From Agrobacterium cucumeris (GTDB lineage: Bacteria > Pseudomonadota > Alphaproteobacteria > Rhizobiales > Rhizobiaceae): a stretch of 64,000 nt of DNA. Positions 34,945 through 43,768 of this stretch are shown here, piece by piece; position 1 is the stretch's first letter; each line of letters begins with the position of its first letter. Below the pieces are notes generated by a model that was not told the origin of the DNA, made no database searches, and saw only the letters and a list, made by a program, of their open reading frames with translations. Location of the stretch: positions 1,917,001 through 1,981,000 of the forward strand of contig NZ_CP080388.1 of the NCBI RefSeq assembly GCF_030036535.1, written 5' to 3'. The position numbers were made by a program, and so were the translations under genes.

Positions 34945-34980
34945 GCGCCCCGGTCTAAGATATTTCACAGCCCGGGGCGC
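34945..34980 (+). terminator. Hairpin after the FkbM gene
   Basis: GCGCCCCGG and CCGGGGCGC are perfect 9-bp arms separated by 18 nt, 14 nt after the FkbM stop. The following GATTATT is only weakly U-rich. Confidence 0.5.
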
Positions 34981-35045
34981 GATTATTAAAGGTGAATTTT
35001 AAAAAAAAGGTCTTATTTAAGGGCTGGGATTCCTATTTAGTTCGA

Positions 35046-35081
35046 AACTTTGACAGCAAAGTTACTTTTCGCTTTTTTTTT
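35046..35081 (+). terminator. Hairpin with T-rich tail between convergent genes
   Basis: AACTTTG-ACAG-CAAAGTT is a perfect 7-bp stem followed by ACTTTTCGC and T9. On the plus strand this can end FkbM transcription; the stem overlaps the stop codon of the convergent methyltransferase gene. Confidence 0.5.
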
Positions 35082-35808
35082 CTATCTCGCTGATGTTATC
35101 TTCTAGATATTTGATACGCTGCCGTGCATCAATCAGTTGAAAATGAATTCTCTGATACACTTTCGCGGCGTCTGTGCCTGCGGCCTCTGGCGGTTTTTCC
35201 GCAATAAGATCGCCGACCACTGCCAGAAAATCTGACAAAGGGCTGGCAATCAGTTTTTCATAGATTTTTTGAGGCTCTACGACCGGCTCTCTCTTTTTGG
35301 TTGCCTTGATGTTTAGGGAGATACCGACATGCTGACCTTCGTACCTCGGGCACCAGCCGTTGGACGCGTCACTAATATTAGAATTCCACCAATCGAAATC
35401 GCTGAAACCTAGCACCTCGAGTATGTCGATTATCATCCCGATCGTGAAGCCGTACCTGTGTTGTTCGAATTTATTTATTCTTCCTCCCACTCCATATATC
35501 AATCCTACGACGTGAAAAGCACTATCCCCACTCAACAGCATTCGAAGCAATGCACCCATGTCAGGGATTGCAATTTTCAACTCACCACCAGGTCGTAGGA
35601 TTCTGGAAAATTCTGAGAACGCCAAAAAGCTGTCGGGCCAATCGATATGTTCTAGTACGTGGCCAGCAACCACCTCAGAACAGGAATTGTTTTCTACCGA
35701 AGACATTTTTGTTATGTCCGCGACTATGTCAGGCCTCATCGACGGATCGATATCAACGGTTAAGTAGCCCTCAGGTTTGTAATTCCGGCTGCCAACATAC
35801 AGTTTCAT
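35062..35808 (-). CDS. Class I SAM-dependent methyltransferase with C-terminal coiled coil
   Basis: 248 residues. It resembles type 11 methyltransferases: LYVGSRNYKPEGYLTVDID, then VVAGHVLEHIDWPDSFLAF and FSRILRPGGELKIAIPD. Motif I is shortened, as in many glycan-cluster methyltransferases. The last 35 residues form a likely coiled coil (DARQRIKYLEDNISEIEKK). An A9 tract encodes the Lys pair near the end. It converges on the FkbM gene and is AT-rich, so it belongs to the island. The substrate is presumably a sugar. Confidence 0.78.
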   Translation of the reverse strand: MKLYVGSRNYKPEGYLTVDIDPSMRPDIVADITKMSSVENNSCSEVVAGHVLEHIDWPDSFLAFSEFSRILRPGGELKIAIPDMGALLRMLLSGDSAFHVVGLIYGVGGRINKFEQHRYGFTIGMIIDILEVLGFSDFDWWNSNISDASNGWCPRYEGQHVGISLNIKATKKREPVVEPQKIYEKLIASPLSDFLAVVGDLIAEKPPEAAGTDAAKVYQRIHFQLIDARQRIKYLEDNISEIEKKSEK

Positions 35809-35900
35809 AATGCGCCCCTCGCATGCAGTATTTAAGATACCTAAAAAATGATATCATAATGACGTTAACCCCCAAGCGAGGTTGCCTCAACGACGGGCGC

Positions 35901-35910
35901 TTTTTTTTTT
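35901..35910 (+). other. T10 tract in the intergenic region at the right island edge
   Basis: A GC-rich stretch with a small hairpin (GAGG-TTG-CCTC at 35878-35888) precedes T10. It could terminate an unknown plus-strand transcript. The rest of 35809-36013 shows no gene. Confidence 0.3.
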
Positions 35911-36013
35911 CGTATTCTCCCCAACTTCGGTGCATTAGGTAAGCGCTGTGACATATTCAGCTCGATTGCTTTCCATAAAGGTGCCAGCTATGCCCCGGCA
36001 CATAGTTGCTGCT

Positions 36014-38080
36014 CTATTTCCACATCGCCCGCATCCGCGCGCCCACATCAATCCGGATCTGCTGCGCGCTGCGCTCCGAAGCTGCGGCCGAAACAACCGG
36101 CCATGTCGTCGTTTCGAAGAACTGCAGCAATGTGGCCGGTATGAAGCGGGTTCTTGAGGCGTAGACATGCCGGTCGCCCTGCTGGCTCTGGCCGCCGGTG
36201 AAGAAGCGTTGTGGCGTGATCAGCGACAGGCCATCCTTGGCGCGCGTCATCGCGACATAGAGCAGCCTTCGTTCTTCCTCCAGTTCCTGGGTGGTGCCGA
36301 CGCCAAGGTCGGATGGGATGCAGCCATCGATGACGTTCAGGATGAAGACGGAACGCCATTCCTGGCCTTTTGCCGAATGGATGGTCGACAGGGTCAGGTA
36401 ATCCTCGTCAAGCAGCGGCACGCCGGCCTGATCACTGGTGGCGTCAGGCGGATCGAGCGTCAGCTCGGTCAAAAATCGTTCTCGCGAGGGATAACCGCTG
36501 GCGATCTGCTCAAGCTGTAGCAGATCGGCCTTGCGGGTATCCGCATCCTCATGGATGCGTTCGAGATGGGGCTCGTACCATAGCCTTGCCTGGCCGATTT
36601 CGCCTGGCCAGCCGTTTTGGCCCCGTCGCAGGCCCACCAGCATTTGCGTGAAGGCCGTCCAGTCGTCGCCGGTCTTCGGTGGCGGCGGAATTTCGGCAAG
36701 GGCAAGCAGCGGCTCGGCGTCTGCAGCGATCGTATCGAGAATGTTACCGGCTTTCTTCGGTCCGATGCCGGGCAGCATCTGCAGCAGCCGGAAACCGGCG
36801 ACACGGTCACGCGGGTTCTGGGCGAAGCGGAGGACCGCCAGCATGTCCTTCACATGGGCGCTGTCGAGGAATTTCAGGCCACCGAATTTAACGAAGGGGA
36901 TGTTGCGGCGGGTCAGTTCCACTTCAAGCGGGCCGCTGTGGCTGGAGGTGCGAAACAACACGGCCTGCTGTTTCAGCGTCATGCCGGTCTCGCGATTGGC
37001 AAGGACCTGATCGATGATGAAGTTCGCCTGTTCGGTTTCGTCCTTCACCGTCACCAGCTTCGGGCGTTCGAGTGACTGCCGCTCCGTCCAGAGGTTTTTG
37101 GTAAACCGCTCACGCGCCAGATCGATGACGCCATTGGCGGCGGCAAGAATCGGCTGCGTTGAGCGATAGTTGCGATCAAGCGTGATGATATCCGCCGCCG
37201 GGCTGAAGGATGCCGGAAAATCGAGGATGTTTCGCACCGTCGCAGCCCGGAACGAATAGATCGACTGCGCATCGTCGCCCACCACCGTCAAACCACGGCC
37301 ACCGGGTTTGAGGGCCATCAGCACCGAAGCCTGCAGCCGGTTGGTATCCTGATATTCGTCGACCATCACATGGTCGAAGCGGTTGCCGATATCGTCTGCC
37401 AGGGTAGGATCGCTCACCATCTGCGCCCAATAGAGCAGGAGATCGTCGTAATCGAGCACGTTCTGGACCTGCTTGGCCTCGACATAGGCCGCGAACAGTT
37501 GCTTAAGTTCGCTCTCCCAGCTGGCGACCCAAGGATAATGCTGGCGCAGGATCTCCTTCAGCGGCGTCTGGGAATTCACCGCACGCGAGTAGATCGCAAG
37601 GCATGTTCCCTTGGTCGGAAAGCGGCTTTCGGTCTTGGAAAATCCCAGCTCGTGCCGGGCAAGGTTCATCAGGTCGGCGCTGTCTTCGCGGTCGTGGATG
37701 GTGAAATCGATATTGAGGCCGATCTGTTCGGCATAGATGCGCAACAGGCGTGCGCCGATGCCATGAAATGTGCCGGACCATGCCAGCGCATCGGTCAGGG
37801 CACCTGAATTGCTCCCGAGGACATGTTTACAGATACGCTCGACACGCCGCGACATTTCCGAGGCTGCGCGTCTGGAAAAAGTCATCAGCAGGATGCGGCG
37901 GGGGTCGGCGCCGTTGACGATCAGATGCGCGACGCGATGGGCGAGCGTATTGGTCTTGCCGGAACCGGCGCCTGCAATGATCAAGAGCGGTCCGGCCGTC
38001 TGCCCCTCTGCCAGCCCGACGCCGTGTTCCACCGCCTTGCGTTGTTGTTCGTTCAACTTGTCCAGATAGGCAGCCGCCAT
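36014..38080 (-). CDS. UvrD/PcrA-like DNA helicase (superfamily 1)
   Basis: About 688 residues from the ATG at 38080, which has AAGGA upstream; a frame to 38176 is open but crosses a large hairpin. SF1A motifs are present in order: LNEQQRKAVEH, Walker A AGAGSGKTNTLAHR, VDEYQDTNRLQA (Walker B), VVGDDAQSIYSFRAA, TLDRNYRSTQPIL, STIHSAKGQEW and YVAMTRAKDGLSL. It is shorter at the C-terminus than classical UvrD and is probably a second, non-essential 3'-5' helicase in repair. GC content returns to the chromosomal level here. Confidence 0.92.
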   Translation of the reverse strand: MAAAYLDKLNEQQRKAVEHGVGLAEGQTAGPLLIIAGAGSGKTNTLAHRVAHLIVNGADPRRILLMTFSRRAASEMSRRVERICKHVLGSNSGALTDALAWSGTFHGIGARLLRIYAEQIGLNIDFTIHDREDSADLMNLARHELGFSKTESRFPTKGTCLAIYSRAVNSQTPLKEILRQHYPWVASWESELKQLFAAYVEAKQVQNVLDYDDLLLYWAQMVSDPTLADDIGNRFDHVMVDEYQDTNRLQASVLMALKPGGRGLTVVGDDAQSIYSFRAATVRNILDFPASFSPAADIITLDRNYRSTQPILAAANGVIDLARERFTKNLWTERQSLERPKLVTVKDETEQANFIIDQVLANRETGMTLKQQAVLFRTSSHSGPLEVELTRRNIPFVKFGGLKFLDSAHVKDMLAVLRFAQNPRDRVAGFRLLQMLPGIGPKKAGNILDTIAADAEPLLALAEIPPPPKTGDDWTAFTQMLVGLRRGQNGWPGEIGQARLWYEPHLERIHEDADTRKADLLQLEQIASGYPSRERFLTELTLDPPDATSDQAGVPLLDEDYLTLSTIHSAKGQEWRSVFILNVIDGCIPSDLGVGTTQELEEERRLLYVAMTRAKDGLSLITPQRFFTGGQSQQGDRHVYASRTRFIPATLLQFFETTTWPVVSAAASERSAQQIRIDVGARMRAMWK

Positions 38081-38464
38081 GCCTGCAATCCTTGATATGT
38101 GGTTGTCCGTCCGTGGATAGCGGTGGAAATGGCCAGCCCTCGAGGCATCGTCTGGCCATTTCCACCGTTCCTGCAATGATTAGCAAAGACTCAAACACCA
38201 ATCCAGAACAAATAATGAACGCTTCGACGTGATAATCCAAGCCGATGTACCGGCCCCGGCGTCACTGTTTGGCAAGGACCTGATTTTCCCATCAAGATAA
38301 GAATAGTAATAAGGAAAATCTCGTACTTAATTGAAATATATAATCATTTATTCTCGTTGCTCTCGCGTTTCCCGTTTCGGCTCGGAAAGGCCTGAACCAG
38401 GCCGGAGGCTTGCGAGTTCAATCATCGGCCTTGGGGGAAAAGGCCTGTCTGTTGGGAGGACCAA
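38081..38464. other. Intergenic region between helicase and hydrolase genes
   Basis: 384 bp with the divergent promoters of both genes and the large inverted repeat at 38121-38167. An AT-rich stretch around 38290-38350 is the likely promoter zone for the hydrolase gene. No gene is seen. Confidence 0.5.
38121..38167. repeat. 16-bp perfect inverted repeat (large stem-loop)
   Basis: CGGTGGAAATGGCCAG (38121-38136) and CTGGCCATTTCCACCG (38152-38167) are exact inverted copies with a 15-nt loop containing CTCGAGG. It stands 41 bp upstream of the helicase start and would form a very stable leader hairpin. No U-run on either strand argues against a simple terminator. Confidence 0.75.
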
Positions 38465-39202
38465 ATGAAAAATCTGAAATTCTGCCTGATCGTCGTAGCT
38501 GCCCTTACCACCTCGACATTTGCCTCGGCCGAGCAGAAAGCCGTGAAATCCGATGTCACCATCGCCTCTGACATCAATTACCTGCTTTACACCCCGAAGG
38601 ATTATGCTGGTTCGGACAAGACCTATCCTCTCGTTGTCTGGCTGCATGGCGGTGACCAGGGTGGCCGCGATGTCGAGAAGCTGCGCACAAGTGGTCTGCC
38701 GAAAATGATCGAAGAGGGGCGTGATTTTCCTTTCCTGGTGTTCTCGCCGCAAAACCCCAGTGAGCAACTGCTTTATCCGATCGAGCGTGTTGCAGCCACT
38801 CTGCAGTCGGTGGTGGCCGATCATCGGGTGGACCGCAGCCGCATCTACCTGATCGGTTATAGCCGGGGTGGATTTGGCGCATGGTCAATGGCGGAACAGT
38901 TTCCGGAGACCTTTGCGGCTGTCGTGCCGATCGCCGGCGGCGGTATCCGGCATTATCTCAACCGCACCAATGAAAAGACCGCCTTCTGGGCTTTCCACGG
39001 TGCAAATGACGAGGTGATACCGCTATCCGACACCGTGGTTCTCGTTCAACGCCTTCAGGAGTTGAAACGCAATGTTCGGCTCACCGTGTTCGAGGAGACA
39101 AATCATCAGGCGGTGGAGGGAAAAGTGCTGAAAGACGAGGCGATGTGGACATGGCTTCTCGAGCAGAAGCTCGCTGAGGTCAAAGCACCGTCTTCTCCCT
39201 GA
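38465..39202 (+). CDS. Secreted alpha/beta hydrolase (esterase/peptidase-like)
   Basis: 245 residues with a signal peptide (MKNLKFCLIVVAALTTSTFASA). The mature protein has the oxyanion region VVWLHGGDQGG, the nucleophile elbow LIGYSRGGFGAW (Ser), an acid in FHGANDEVIPL (Asp) and a C-terminal His (EETNHQAVEG). This fits predicted phospholipase/carboxylesterase or feruloyl-esterase-like hydrolases acting in the periplasm. GGGAGG lies 7 nt upstream. The substrate is unknown. Confidence 0.87.
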   Translation: MKNLKFCLIVVAALTTSTFASAEQKAVKSDVTIASDINYLLYTPKDYAGSDKTYPLVVWLHGGDQGGRDVEKLRTSGLPKMIEEGRDFPFLVFSPQNPSEQLLYPIERVAATLQSVVADHRVDRSRIYLIGYSRGGFGAWSMAEQFPETFAAVVPIAGGGIRHYLNRTNEKTAFWAFHGANDEVIPLSDTVVLVQRLQELKRNVRLTVFEETNHQAVEGKVLKDEAMWTWLLEQKLAEVKAPSSP

Positions 39203-39241
39203 GTTTCGCCGGATCTTTGATTGAGCCGATCACAAACAAAG

Positions 39242-39273
39242 CCGCCCGGCGCTTCCGCCGGACGGTTGTCTTT
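39242..39273. terminator. Bidirectional terminator between convergent genes
   Basis: CCGCCCGGCG-CTTC-CGCCGGACGG forms a 10-bp stem with one mismatch, followed by TTGTCTTT on the plus strand. It separates the hydrolase gene from the convergent Dpp-type operon. Confidence 0.65.
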
Positions 39274-39290
39274 AGAGGCTCGATGTCGAT

Positions 39291-40028
39291 CTAAAGAAAG
39301 CTGCTTTCGAACAGCTCGCCTGAATAGGCCGCGTGGGTAACGCCCGCTTCAAGATCGGCCCTGGTCAACTCATCGACAAAAACACCGTTCTGCATGACGA
39401 GAACGCGGTCGCACATATGGGCGATGACCGCGAGATCGTGGCTGACGAGAACGAAAGTAAGGTCGCGTTCCTCGCGCTGGTCGGCGAGCAGATTGAGGAT
39501 TTCCGCCTGAATGGACACGTCGAGCGCGGATGTCGGCTCATCGAGCAGCAGGATGGGCGGCTCGAGGATCAGCGCGCGTGCGATTGCCACACGCTGGCGC
39601 TGGCCGCCTGAAAGCTCATGCGGGAACCGCTCGGCGAAATGTGCGGGCAGGCCGACCTGTTGCAGGGCGGCCGGTACTTTCGACCAGCCATCGCCAAGCC
39701 CCATGGAGCGGATGGGTTCGGCCAGAGCCCGGCCGATGCGATGGCGTGGGTGCAGCGAACCGTACGGGTCCTGAAACACCATCTGCGCCAGCTTCAGTTC
39801 CTCGCGGCTGCGCACCTTGCCGACCGGCTTGTCATCGAAACTGATCGATCCGGTCCACACCGATTCCAGCCCCGCCAGCGATCGCAGCAATGTCGATTTG
39901 CCGCAACCACTTTCGCCGACGATGCCGAGCGTTTCACCCCTGTTGACCTTGAGGCTGACGCCGCGAACGACGTGATTGCGGTTTTCCTTCGTGCCATAGA
40001 CGACATCGAGCTTGTCTACCGTGATCAT
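39291..40028 (-). CDS. ABC transporter ATP-binding protein (DppF/OppF-like)
   Basis: 245 residues: Walker A GESGCGKSTLL, signature ELSGGQRQRVAIARA, Walker [14 protein letters not shown]-loop LVSHDLAVIAHM. It lacks the extra C-terminal oligopeptide-transporter extension and its Cys cluster. It is last in a four-gene operon and overlaps the upstream ATPase gene by 4 nt. It pairs with that ATPase to power the importer. Confidence 0.94.
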   Translation of the reverse strand: MITVDKLDVVYGTKENRNHVVRGVSLKVNRGETLGIVGESGCGKSTLLRSLAGLESVWTGSISFDDKPVGKVRSREELKLAQMVFQDPYGSLHPRHRIGRALAEPIRSMGLGDGWSKVPAALQQVGLPAHFAERFPHELSGGQRQRVAIARALILEPPILLLDEPTSALDVSIQAEILNLLADQREERDLTFVLVSHDLAVIAHMCDRVLVMQNGVFVDELTRADLEAGVTHAAYSGELFESSFL

Positions 40029-40870
40029 CGCATCACCTCCGCATCAATTGCCTGTCGGTCCAGTACCTTGAGACGCCTGACAGGATTGCGGGGATCGGGC
40101 ATCGCCGCGATCAGGCCGCGCGTATAGGGATGTTGCGCATCCTCGAGCTTCGTCAGCGTTTCCACCACGCGCCCGCCATACATCACCAGCACGCGTTCGC
40201 AGAAGGCCGAGACCATGCGGATGTCATGGCTGATGAGAATGAGGCCCGAATTGTTTTCACGCACCATCTCGTCCAGAAGCAGAAGCACATCCTTGCGAAC
40301 GCTGACATCGAGAGCCGAGGTCGGCTCGTCGGCGATAACCAGCTTCGGTTTGGCGAGCAGCATCATGGCGATCATCACGCGCTGCCCCATGCCGCCGGAA
40401 ATCTGGTGCGGGTAAAGTCCCATCACGCGGTCGGGATCGTTGATGCGCACGCGCAGCAGCATGTCTCGCGCGGCGTTTCTCGCTGCCTTGCCGGTGAGAG
40501 CGAGATGCAGTTCGGCCGCCTCCGCCACCTGTTTTCCGATCGGCAGGACCGGATTGAGCGAATAACGTGGGTCCTGCATGATCAGCGCCATCTCGCTGCC
40601 GCGGATTGCGCCCATCTGGCGTTCGGATCTGGTAAGCAGCGGTTCGGAGAGGAAGTCCATGCGCTCCGCCGTAACGGTGGCGCTTTTCGGCAGAAGCCGC
40701 ATGGCGGCGCGGCCGGTCGTGGACTTGCCGGAGCCGGACTCGCCGACGATGCCGACACGCTCGCGCCCGACGTCGAAATTGACATTGGAAACGGCGGGAA
40801 TGGAGTTGCGGCCGAAGCGAACGTTGAGATCGCGGACCGAAAGAATGGGGGAGCTATCAGGAACGGGCAT
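40025..40870 (-). CDS. ABC transporter ATP-binding protein (DppD/OppD-like)
   Basis: 281 residues from the ATG at 40870, inside the end of the preceding permease gene; a frame to 40921 is open but unlikely. Walker [15 protein letters not shown]-loop [14 protein letters not shown], signature [15 protein letters not shown], Walker [15 protein letters not shown]. It is the first ATPase of a peptide/nickel/opine-type (family 5) importer. Confidence 0.94.
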   Translation of the reverse strand: MPVPDSSPILSVRDLNVRFGRNSIPAVSNVNFDVGRERVGIVGESGSGKSTTGRAAMRLLPKSATVTAERMDFLSEPLLTRSERQMGAIRGSEMALIMQDPRYSLNPVLPIGKQVAEAAELHLALTGKAARNAARDMLLRVRINDPDRVMGLYPHQISGGMGQRVMIAMMLLAKPKLVIADEPTSALDVSVRKDVLLLLDEMVRENNSGLILISHDIRMVSAFCERVLVMYGGRVVETLTKLEDAQHPYTRGLIAAMPDPRNPVRRLKVLDRQAIDAEVMR

Positions 40871-41756
40871 GGCGCGGATCCAGCAGGTCTCGCAGCGTAT
40901 CGCCGGCGATGTTGAAGGCAAGGCTCGTCAGCAGGATGGCGATGCCGGGCATGACGGCGACCCACCAGTAATCGAGCATGAATTTACGGCCGCTGGAGAT
41001 CATCGCTCCCCATTCCGGCAGGGGCGGCTGAGCGCCCAGACCGAGGAAGCCGAGCGACGCGGCAGTGAGAATGATGCCGGCCATGTTCAGCGTCAGGCGG
41101 ACGATGACCGAAGGAATGCACATCGGCGCAATGTATAAGAACAGGATGCGCAGCGGGGATGCGCCATAAAGGCGGGCGGCGGCGACATAATCCGTATTGC
41201 GCACGACGAGAGCTTCGGCACGGGCGAGACGCGCGATTGGCGGCCAGGCGGTCAGCGAGATCGCGATGATCGCCGTGCCGAGACCCGCACCCATGGCGGC
41301 CGCAAAGGCAAGCGCCAGCACGAGCGATGGGAAGGACAGAACGATATCGGTGGCGCGCATCAGGATCGCGTCGGTTCTGCCGCCGAAGAAACCGGCCATG
41401 ACGCCAATCGCAAGGCCGATGGGGCCGACGATAACCGAGACCGACAAGACGGTCTGGATGGTGATGCGGGTGCCATAGACAAGCCGGCTGAAAATATCCC
41501 GGCCGAATTCGTCGGTTCCGGCCAGATGCAGCCAGCTGGGCGGCTGAAGTGCATTGTCGAGCGCCTGGCGGGCCGGATCGAACGGCGCAATGAGCGGCGC
41601 AAAGATCGCGACGAGAACCAGGATGGCAAGGATGGCAAAACCGAACATTCCAAGCGGCTCGTCACCGAGCTTTCTTAATGTCCGGAATGTCGTGGTCGAC
41701 AGGCGTGACAGGGCGCTGCGGCCGTGAACGCCATTATTCTGGGTGATATCGGTCAT
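40857..41756 (-). CDS. ABC transporter permease (DppC-like)
   Basis: 299 residues with an N-terminal cytoplasmic segment, about six membrane spans and the DppC hallmark LAGTDEFGRDIFSRLVYGTR. The EAA loop reads YVAAARLYGASPLRILFLYI. It overlaps both neighbours by a few bases, which is good evidence for a tightly coupled operon. Confidence 0.94.
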   Translation of the reverse strand: MTDITQNNGVHGRSALSRLSTTTFRTLRKLGDEPLGMFGFAILAILVLVAIFAPLIAPFDPARQALDNALQPPSWLHLAGTDEFGRDIFSRLVYGTRITIQTVLSVSVIVGPIGLAIGVMAGFFGGRTDAILMRATDIVLSFPSLVLALAFAAAMGAGLGTAIIAISLTAWPPIARLARAEALVVRNTDYVAAARLYGASPLRILFLYIAPMCIPSVIVRLTLNMAGIILTAASLGFLGLGAQPPLPEWGAMISSGRKFMLDYWWVAVMPGIAILLTSLAFNIAGDTLRDLLDPRHARS

Positions 41757-42781
41757 CGAGCGACCTCCCGTGTGCGCGGGTCCAGCGTGGTATAGGCCAC
41801 GTCTGCCAGGAAGTTGAGCATCATGAAGATGAATCCGATGACGATGGTGGCCGCGAGAATGGCATTCATGTCACCGATGAGCAGGGCGTTGGTCATGTAT
41901 TGACCGATCCCGGGCCAGGAAAAGACGATTTCCGTCACCACGGCACCTTCGAGAAGATTGCCATAGGAGATGGCGAGAACGGTGATGAGCTGCACGGCGA
42001 TGTTGGGCAGCACGTGCCGGGTGACCGTGCGTGCCGGGCTGACGCCCTTGGCGCGCGCTGCGATCACATAATCCTGGCTGAGTTGCTCGAGTGTGAAAGC
42101 GCGTGTCATGCGGGTGATGTAAGCCATCGCCATATAGGCAAGGATGATCGCCGGCAGGAGGATGTGCGAAAGCGCGTTCCAGAAAATCTCGGTTTCGCCG
42201 GCAAGCAGGGTATCGACCAGCATCAGCCCCGTTTTCGGTTCCACGAGGCCTTCGTAAAAAACGTCGACACGGCCGGGGCCTGCAACAAGGTTGAGATTGG
42301 CGTAGAAAATCACCAGCCCGACGATGCCGAACCAGAAGACCGGGATCGAATGTCCCACCAGCGCGAAGACACGCGCGAATTTGTCGATGAACGTATCGCG
42401 AAACAGCGCGGCGGAAAGACCAAGCGGCACGCCGATGACGGTGGAGATGATGATCGCCAGCGTCGCCAGTTCCAGCGTTGCCGGAAAGGCCTGTGCCAGA
42501 TCCTTGGTCACCGGATTGCCGGTCAGGATCGCTATGCCGAAATCGCCATGCAGCAGGCCGCGCAGATAAAGGAAGAACTGCTGGTAGAGCGGCAGATCAA
42601 GTCCGAGCCGCGCCCGCATGGCCTCATAGGCCTTGGGGTCCGCAAGCTCGCCGACGATTGCGCCAACCGGATCGGTCGGCATGACGCGGCCAATGATGAA
42701 CGTGATGCAAAGCAGTATGAAGAGGCTGACGACAAGTTGCAGGAAGCGATGTCCAAGCCCGCGCAGTGAGATTTCCGTCAT
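41753..42781 (-). CDS. ABC transporter permease (DppB-like)
   Basis: 342 residues from the ATG at 42781 (a GTG at 42793 is an alternative). The DppB pattern is seen in the N-terminal span VVSLFILLCITFIIGRVMPTD, the EAA loop DYVIAARAKGVSPARTVTRH and a C-terminal DPRTR. First gene of the operon. Its promoter region is shared with the divergent GntR regulator gene. Confidence 0.93.
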   Translation of the reverse strand: MTEISLRGLGHRFLQLVVSLFILLCITFIIGRVMPTDPVGAIVGELADPKAYEAMRARLGLDLPLYQQFFLYLRGLLHGDFGIAILTGNPVTKDLAQAFPATLELATLAIIISTVIGVPLGLSAALFRDTFIDKFARVFALVGHSIPVFWFGIVGLVIFYANLNLVAGPGRVDVFYEGLVEPKTGLMLVDTLLAGETEIFWNALSHILLPAIILAYMAMAYITRMTRAFTLEQLSQDYVIAARAKGVSPARTVTRHVLPNIAVQLITVLAISYGNLLEGAVVTEIVFSWPGIGQYMTNALLIGDMNAILAATIVIGFIFMMLNFLADVAYTTLDPRTREVAR

Positions 42782-42935
42782 TGCAGGCCGCACTTCCGCA
42801 AGAGGGAACCGTCAGCGAATGGCGTACCGCGAACTGCTCGCCGATGACGCGCAATTCTCCATTGCAAAAACTCTTGATGGTACTTCATCCCAACTCCTCC
42901 CTGAGCTAACATGAAAACATATGACGTAACACAAA

Positions 42936-42948
42936 GTCATCATATGAG
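42936..42948. promoter_or_regulatory. Candidate GntR operator, copy 1
   Basis: GTCATCATATGAG, in the divergent region between the permease operon and the GntR gene, matches the reverse complement of the perfect dyad at 43732-43744 in 12 of 13 positions. A half-site CATATGAC lies at 42918-42925. Confidence 0.6.
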
Positions 42949-42987
42949 TAACGAAGGGATTCGTATTTCGCAAGAGGGAAGAGTGGC

Positions 42988-43701
42988 ATGAGGGACGATA
43001 TGGCAAAACCGCGGGAGCGACGGGCGCAACAGATCATCGACAATCTCAGCGCGGAAATTCGCAGCGGTAAACTGAGAAATGGTGACCAGCTTCCCACGGA
43101 ACCGCAGCTTGAGCGCACCTATGGCGTGAGCCGAACGGTGGTGCGCGAGGCGATCGCGGATCTGCGCTCTGCCGGTTATGTCGTTCCCATCCAGGGCAAG
43201 GGGGTTTTTGTCAGCAATACCAGTGAATGGGCCGGGGTAAAGCTGACCCAGTCAGAAGCTGGCACCATTGCGGAAACACTGGAAATGCTGGAGTTCCGGC
43301 TGGCAACGGAAGGGGAGGCGGCGGCGATTGCCGCATACCGCCGGACGGCCCAGCAGGAAGCCGCAATCTCTGCCGCGCACCGGAAAATGGCCCGCGCCAT
43401 AGATGCCGGCGAAACCACCGTTGACGCCGATTACGAGTTCCACACAGCCATCGCGATCGCCACGAATAACCGCTTTTATCTGGAGGCTCTGCGCCAGTTC
43501 GGTTCGCGCTCTATACCGCGCGGTCAGTTTCCGACGCTGCCTGAGACGGGGGATGCGAATTATCTTCGCAAAGTGCAGGCGGAACACGATGCAATCCTGC
43601 GCGCCATCGTCGAGCAGGACCCGGATGCGGCGCGAAAAGCCATGCGCGAACATATGCTTGCGAGCCAGCGTCGATATCGCCTGCTTTCGGAGGCGCAATA
43701 G
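42988..43701 (+). CDS. GntR family regulator, FadR/FCD type
   Basis: 237 residues. The N-terminal winged HTH reads RSGKLRNGDQLPTEPQLERTYGVSRTVVREAIADLRSAGYV, and the C-terminal half is an FCD helical ligand domain (DADYEFHTAIAIATNN, with His residues that usually bind metal near the effector). Regulators of this type commonly respond to sugar acids. It lies between the transporter operon and a mannonate-dehydratase-family gene and probably represses both through GTCATATGATGAC-type sites. Confidence 0.92.
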   Translation: MRDDMAKPRERRAQQIIDNLSAEIRSGKLRNGDQLPTEPQLERTYGVSRTVVREAIADLRSAGYVVPIQGKGVFVSNTSEWAGVKLTQSEAGTIAETLEMLEFRLATEGEAAAIAAYRRTAQQEAAISAAHRKMARAIDAGETTVDADYEFHTAIAIATNNRFYLEALRQFGSRSIPRGQFPTLPETGDANYLRKVQAEHDAILRAIVEQDPDAARKAMREHMLASQRRYRLLSEAQ

Positions 43702-43731
43702 CATCTCGACACTCATCTTATTTCGTGCGAT

Positions 43732-43744
43732 GTCATATGATGAC
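43732..43744. promoter_or_regulatory. Candidate GntR operator, copy 2
   Basis: GTCAT-ATG-ATGAC is a perfect dyad 24 bp before the start of the mannonate-dehydratase-family gene. The same sequence in inverted orientation lies upstream of the regulator gene. Confidence 0.6.
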
Positions 43745-43768
43745 TTGCATGGAGAGAGGAGAGAATCG

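Noticed and set aside
35871..35910. Strong rho-independent terminator at the T10 tract
   Set aside because: The preceding hairpin has only a 4-bp stem and is separated from the T-run by 12 nt; listed as an uncertain feature only.
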